A stretch of DNA of 64,000 bases from Nocardioides panzhihuensis. GTDB lineage: Bacteria; Actinomycetota; Actinomycetes; Propionibacteriales; Nocardioidaceae. Position numbers and translations under genes: made by a program. Location of the stretch: contig NZ_JACBZR010000001.1 of NCBI RefSeq assembly GCF_013408335.1, forward strand, positions 1,488,001 to 1,552,000, read 5' to 3'. How positions within the stretch are numbered: the stretch's first letter is position 1; the number at the start of each line of letters is the position of its first letter. Below the pieces are notes generated by a model. That model did no database searches. It had not been told where the DNA came from and worked only from the letters and a program-made list of their open reading frames with translations. This document shows, one piece after another, positions 60,469 to 64,000 of the stretch.

Positions 60469-61932
60469 ATGGAACTGACCGACGTCGCCCGTGAACGAAT
60501 TGTCGCGGACGCAGTCCGTGCCGGCGAGATCTGGGCGCAGACGGCTCCGGCGGACCGCGCCACCGTCCTGGGCATGGTCGCCGACGCGCTCGACGCGGCC
60601 GCCGACAGACTGGTGCCGATCGCGCTTGCCGAGACGCACCTGCCCGAGACGCGGTTGCGAGGTGAGCTGACGCGGACCACGTTCCAGCTCCGGCTGCTCG
60701 CCGGATCCGCTGCCGCTGGGGAGCACCTCGACGTCCGGATCGACCACGCGGACGCCGACTGGCCGATGGGCGCACCCCGCCCGGACCTGCGGCGTACGGC
60801 GGTGCCGCTGGGGCCGGTCATCGTGTTCGCCGCTTCGAACTTCCCGTTCGCGTTCAGCGTCGCCGGCGGCGACACCGCCTCGGCCCTCGCGGCCGGATGT
60901 CCGGTGATCCTCAAGGCTCACGGCGGGCACCCGGAGCTGTCGATCGCGACCGCGGAGGTCGTCACCGGCGCGCTGCGTGAGGCAGGCGCTCCGGACGGAC
61001 TGTTCGCCCTCGTGGAAGAGCCCTCGGACGCGCGGGCGATCCTGACCCACCCGGAGATCAAGGCCGGTGCCTTCACCGGCTCGATCCCCGCCGGACGTAC
61101 GCTGTTCGACCTGGCCCAGGCGCGATCCGAGCCGATCCCGTTCTACGGCGAGCTCGGCAGCGTGAACCCGGTCTTCGTCACCGAGCAAGCGGCGAAGCGG
61201 CGAGCCCAGGAGATCGCCGACGGGTTCCTCGCATCGTTCACGCTCGGTGCCGGACAGTTCTGCACCAAGCCCGGTGTGCTCCTCGCCCCGGTCGGCTCCG
61301 GCCTGGTCGAGCGGCTGAGCGCCGCGGCGCTCCCGGCGGCGGCGCCGCTTCTCAACGACCGTATCGTCGCCGGTCATCGTCACGTTCTCGACGAGCTCCT
61401 CCAGCACCCGGGTGTGACCGCGCTCGTCGGCGGCGACCGGGAGCCGGCCGATCCGCCCGCGCCGAGCCTGCTGGCGACCACGGCCGATGCCCTCCTCGAG
61501 GACGTCGACGGCATCTTGACGGAATGCTTCGGTCCGACGGCCGTCGTGGTGACGTACGAGGACGAGAAGCAGCTGATCGAGGTCGCCCGTGCCCTCGACG
61601 GCCAGCTCACCGCGACGGTCGCAGGCGAGACCGACGATGCGATCGTCCCTGAGCTGGTCGCGACCCTCGCCCGCAAGGCGGGCCGAGTGCTGTGGAACGA
61701 GTGGCCGACCGGCGTCTCGGTGACCCATGCCCAGCAGCACGGGGGTCCCTACCCGGCAACCACCGCCCCGGGCACCACCTCGGTCGGGACCGCGGCCCTG
61801 AGCCGCTTCGTCCGCCCGGTTGCCTGGCAGGGTTTCCCTGACGCGCTGCTGCCCGACGAGCTCCGTGACACTCCGCATCACCCGATCGCCCGACGCATCA
61901 ACGGCCTGCTCATCCCAGGAGGGTCCGCATGA
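60469..61932 (+). CDS. Alpha-ketoglutarate-semialdehyde dehydrogenase (aldehyde dehydrogenase family)
   Basis: A 487-residue aldehyde dehydrogenase of the KGSADH group. It oxidises alpha-ketoglutarate semialdehyde to alpha-ketoglutarate, the last step of hydroxyproline breakdown. The catalytic Glu228 is in FYGELGSVNP and Cys265 in GAGQFCTKPG. The cofactor region FAASNFPFAFSVAGGDTASAL and the C-terminal NEWPTGVSVTHAQQHGGPYP (typical of this group) are present. Its stop overlaps the epimerase start (ATGA). Confidence 0.9.
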   Translation: MELTDVARERIVADAVRAGEIWAQTAPADRATVLGMVADALDAAADRLVPIALAETHLPETRLRGELTRTTFQLRLLAGSAAAGEHLDVRIDHADADWPMGAPRPDLRRTAVPLGPVIVFAASNFPFAFSVAGGDTASALAAGCPVILKAHGGHPELSIATAEVVTGALREAGAPDGLFALVEEPSDARAILTHPEIKAGAFTGSIPAGRTLFDLAQARSEPIPFYGELGSVNPVFVTEQAAKRRAQEIADGFLASFTLGAGQFCTKPGVLLAPVGSGLVERLSAAALPAAAPLLNDRIVAGHRHVLDELLQHPGVTALVGGDREPADPPAPSLLATTADALLEDVDGILTECFGPTAVVVTYEDEKQLIEVARALDGQLTATVAGETDDAIVPELVATLARKAGRVLWNEWPTGVSVTHAQQHGGPYPATTAPGTTSVGTAALSRFVRPVAWQGFPDALLPDELRDTPHHPIARRINGLLIPGGSA

Positions 61933-62930
61933 GAACCACCCGCGTCATCCACGCCGTCGACTCCCACACCGAGGGAATGCCGACCCGCGTCATCACCGGC
62001 GGGGTCGGGGTCTTCCCCGGGGCCACGATGGCCGAGCGGCGGGAGTGGTTCATCGAGAACAACGACGAGCTGCGTACGTTCTTGATGTGCGAGCCCCGCG
62101 GTCATGCATCGATGAGCGGCAGCATCCTGCAACCACCGACCCGACCCGACGCCGACTTCGGGGTGCTCTTCATCGAGGTGAGCGGGCTGCTTCCGATGTG
62201 CGGTCACGGCACCATCGGGACCGCGACGGTCCTGGTGGAGACCGGGATGGTGCCGGTCGTCGAACCGGTCACGAGGATCCGGCTCGACACTCCGGCCGGC
62301 CTGGTGGTGGCCGACGTCGCGGTGGAGGACGGGCATGCCCGGTCGGTGACGATCAGGAACGTCCCGTCGTTCGTGCTGGGTCTGGACCAGAGCGTCGACG
62401 TCCCGGCGTACGGAAGCGTCGGCTACGACATGGCGTTCGGAGGCAACTTCTACGCCGTCGTCGACCTGGAGAAGCTCGGCCTTCCCTTCGAGCGTGCAGC
62501 CAAGGGCCAGCTGCTCGAGGCCGGCCTGGCGATCATGGACGCGATCAGCGAGCAGAACCGCCCGCAGCACCCGGAGCGGCCCGACATCTCAGGCTGTCAC
62601 CACGTCTACCTGAAAGCCCCCGGATCGACGGCGCAGCACTCGCGCCATGCGATGGCGATCCACCCCGGGTGGTTCGACCGGTCGCCGTGCGGGACCGGCA
62701 CCAGCGCTCGGATGGCGCAGCTGCACGCGCGCGGTGAGCTCGCGCTCGACACCGACTTCGTCAACGAGTCCTTCATCGGCACCACCTTCACCGGACGACT
62801 GGTCGAGACGACCCAGGTCGGCGGCATCGAGGCAGTCGTCCCGACGATCACCGGCCGGGCCTGGGTCACCGGGACGGCGCAGTACATGCTCGATCCCGAC
62901 GACCCGTTCCCGGCCGGATTCGAGCTCTGA
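61929..62930 (+). CDS. 4-hydroxyproline 2-epimerase (proline racemase family)
   Basis: A 333-residue proline-racemase-fold enzyme. Both catalytic cysteines are present: Cys91 in PMCGHGTIG and Cys254 in SPCGTGTSA. A two-cysteine enzyme epimerises trans-4-hydroxy-L-proline to cis-4-hydroxy-D-proline, while 3-hydroxyproline dehydratases have a Thr at the second position. The HTEGMPTRVI opening is typical. It is coupled to the dehydrogenase upstream, and the oxidase gene follows two bases after its stop. Confidence 0.92.
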   Translation: MRTTRVIHAVDSHTEGMPTRVITGGVGVFPGATMAERREWFIENNDELRTFLMCEPRGHASMSGSILQPPTRPDADFGVLFIEVSGLLPMCGHGTIGTATVLVETGMVPVVEPVTRIRLDTPAGLVVADVAVEDGHARSVTIRNVPSFVLGLDQSVDVPAYGSVGYDMAFGGNFYAVVDLEKLGLPFERAAKGQLLEAGLAIMDAISEQNRPQHPERPDISGCHHVYLKAPGSTAQHSRHAMAIHPGWFDRSPCGTGTSARMAQLHARGELALDTDFVNESFIGTTFTGRLVETTQVGGIEAVVPTITGRAWVTGTAQYMLDPDDPFPAGFEL

Positions 62931-62932
62931 CG

Positions 62933-64000
62933 ATGCCCGGTACGCATCCAGACGTCGTAGTCATCGGCGCCGGCGCCCTCGGAGCCGCGACCGCGTGGTT
63001 CGCGACGCGTGCCGGCCTCACGGTCGAGGTCGTCGAGCGCGGGTCGATCGTCAGCGGCACCACCAGCGCCTGCGAGGGAAACCTGCTGGTCTCCGACAAG
63101 GAGGCCGGTCCCGAGCTCGACCTCGCACTGCTCTCGCACCAGCTGTGGCGAGGCGAGCTCGGCGAGTTCGGCGGGCTGTGGGAGTTCGAGGAGAAGGGCG
63201 GACTGGTGGTCGCCGCCACCCCCCGGCGGCCTGGGTGGGCTGACGGAGCTGACCGAGCGTCAGCGCGCGGCCGGGATCGACGTGCACGAGGTCGCGGCCG
63301 ACGAGATCCACGGCTACGAGCCACATCTGACCCCGGAGCTGGCCGGCGCCGCGTTCTACCCCCAGGACTGCCAGGTCCAGCCGATGCTGATGGCCGCCCA
63401 CCTGCTCCGGCTGGCCCGCGAGCACGGCGCGTGCGTACGCACCGGCACCACCGTCACCGGGTTCCTCCGCGACGGTGATCGAGTCACCGGAGTTCGCACC
63501 GACCGTGGTGACATCTCCGCGGGACATGTCGTCAACGCCGCCGGCACGTGGGCGGGGGAGATGGCCGCGCTGGCCGGTGTCGACGTGCCTGTCCTGCCAC
63601 GGCGTGGCTTCATCCTGGTGACCGAGCCGCTGCCGCCGACCGTGTTCCACAAGGTGTACGCCGGTGAGTACGTCGCCAGCACCCAGAGCTCCGACGAAGG
63701 GCTGCAGACCTCCACCGTCATCGAGGGCACGCGGGCTGGGACCGTGCTGATCGGATCCTCACGTGAGCGCGTCGGCTTCGACCGGACCGTCTCGCTGCCG
63801 GCGCTGCGGGAGATCGCCCGCAAGGCGCTGGCCCTCTACCCGAGCCTGGCCCCGGTCGCTCTGATGCGTACCTATCTCGGCTTCCGGCCATACTGCCCCG
63901 ATCATCTCCCAGTGATCGGCACGGACCCGCGCGCACCCGGCCTGGCCCACGTCGCGGGACACGAGGGCGCGGGCATCGGGCTCTCGGTGGGAAGCGCCAA
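62933..64000 (+). CDS. FAD-dependent D-amino-acid (cis-4-hydroxy-D-proline) oxidase, frameshifted and cut by the window edge
   Basis: A DAO-family flavoprotein. The N-terminus has VVVIGAGALGAATAWFATRAG and EVVERGSIVSGTTSACEGNL. The frame is lost at a run of six C (63219-63224). One base fewer restores the homologous reading GGLGGLTELTERQRAAGIDVH through FYPQDCQVQP, NAAGTWAGEMAALAG and GFRPYCPDHLPVIG to the window end. The protein should oxidise cis-4-hydroxy-D-proline to the pyrroline used by the deaminase. The break may be a base-call error in the homopolymer or a real recent mutation; the downstream part shows no other damage. Confidence 0.8.

Overview
The window reads as a chromosomal segment of a high-GC, catabolically versatile actinobacterium. 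The signs are uniformly GC-rich third codon positions, frequent GTG/TTG starts, ATGA/GTGA stop-start overlaps, ECF41 (SigJ-type) sigma factors, a large ATP-binding LuxR (LAL) regulator, and many acyl-CoA, short-chain dehydrogenase and MHS-transporter genes. A Nocardioides/Aeromicrobium-like host is plausible but is an inference. I saw no rRNA, tRNA, CRISPR array, insertion sequence or phage gene.

Layout. 1-2.8 kb (minus): the 5' two-thirds of a methylmalonate-semialdehyde dehydrogenase, a cupin protein, and a translationally coupled NTF2-like/DUF3237 pair. 3.0-5.7 kb: a complete metal ABC transporter whose binding protein has the H-H-E-D ligand set of manganese-type receptors, behind a promoter overlapped by a palindromic operator. 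5.8-20.4 kb: a large acyl-CoA catabolic island. It starts with a dienoyl-CoA isomerase divergent from a 2,4-dienoyl-CoA reductase (fadH) across a 42-bp near-perfect palindrome. It continues with a PadR regulator, acyl-CoA dehydrogenase, SDR, acyl-CoA ligase, SMP-30 lactonase, APH-type kinase, enoyl-CoA hydratase, CaiB-type racemase/transferase, ACAD10/11-type dehydrogenase, quinone-oxidoreductase-like protein and TetR. Together these look like a route for gamma-lactones or 4-hydroxyacyl chains, comparable in logic to levulinate (lva) catabolism.

20.5-25.9 kb: a carboxylesterase and MBL hydrolase operon divergent from the LAL regulator. 26-31.2 kb: GntR, FAD oxidoreductase, IlvD/Edd dehydratase and MHS transporter, probably a sugar-acid or hydroxy-acid cluster. 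31.2-33.3 kb: Lrp/AsnC divergent from a Leu/Phe-type dehydrogenase and a DUF2000 gene. 33.5-34.7 kb: a DUF1684-NTF2 fusion. About 34.9-35.1 kb: a decayed MHS transporter. 35.3-41 kb: a branched-chain-type ABC importer with a LivM-LivG fusion, followed by two hot-dog (MaoC) hydratase subunits.

41.3-46.8 kb: two ECF41 sigma factors, each beside its expected partner type (an NAD(P)H/FAD oxidoreductase and an NAD-dependent epimerase-like protein), with an ECF41-like promoter in front of the second operon. 46.9-57.7 kb: mixed housekeeping and accessory genes, including a secreted GH28-like glycosidase, RibD-C reductase, MarR, a yjdJ-yjdI-like pair, aminotransferase IV, PutP symporter, cold-shock protein, YCII, DUF309 and an AraC/toroid-protein pair. 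57.9-64 kb: a probable complete trans-4-hydroxy-L-proline operon (AGCS transporter, Pyr4H2C deaminase, alpha-ketoglutarate semialdehyde dehydrogenase, 4-hydroxyproline 2-epimerase, D-hydroxyproline oxidase). It has the same operator in its two promoters and a 46-bp perfect palindrome inside it, and the last gene carries a frameshift in a run of six C.
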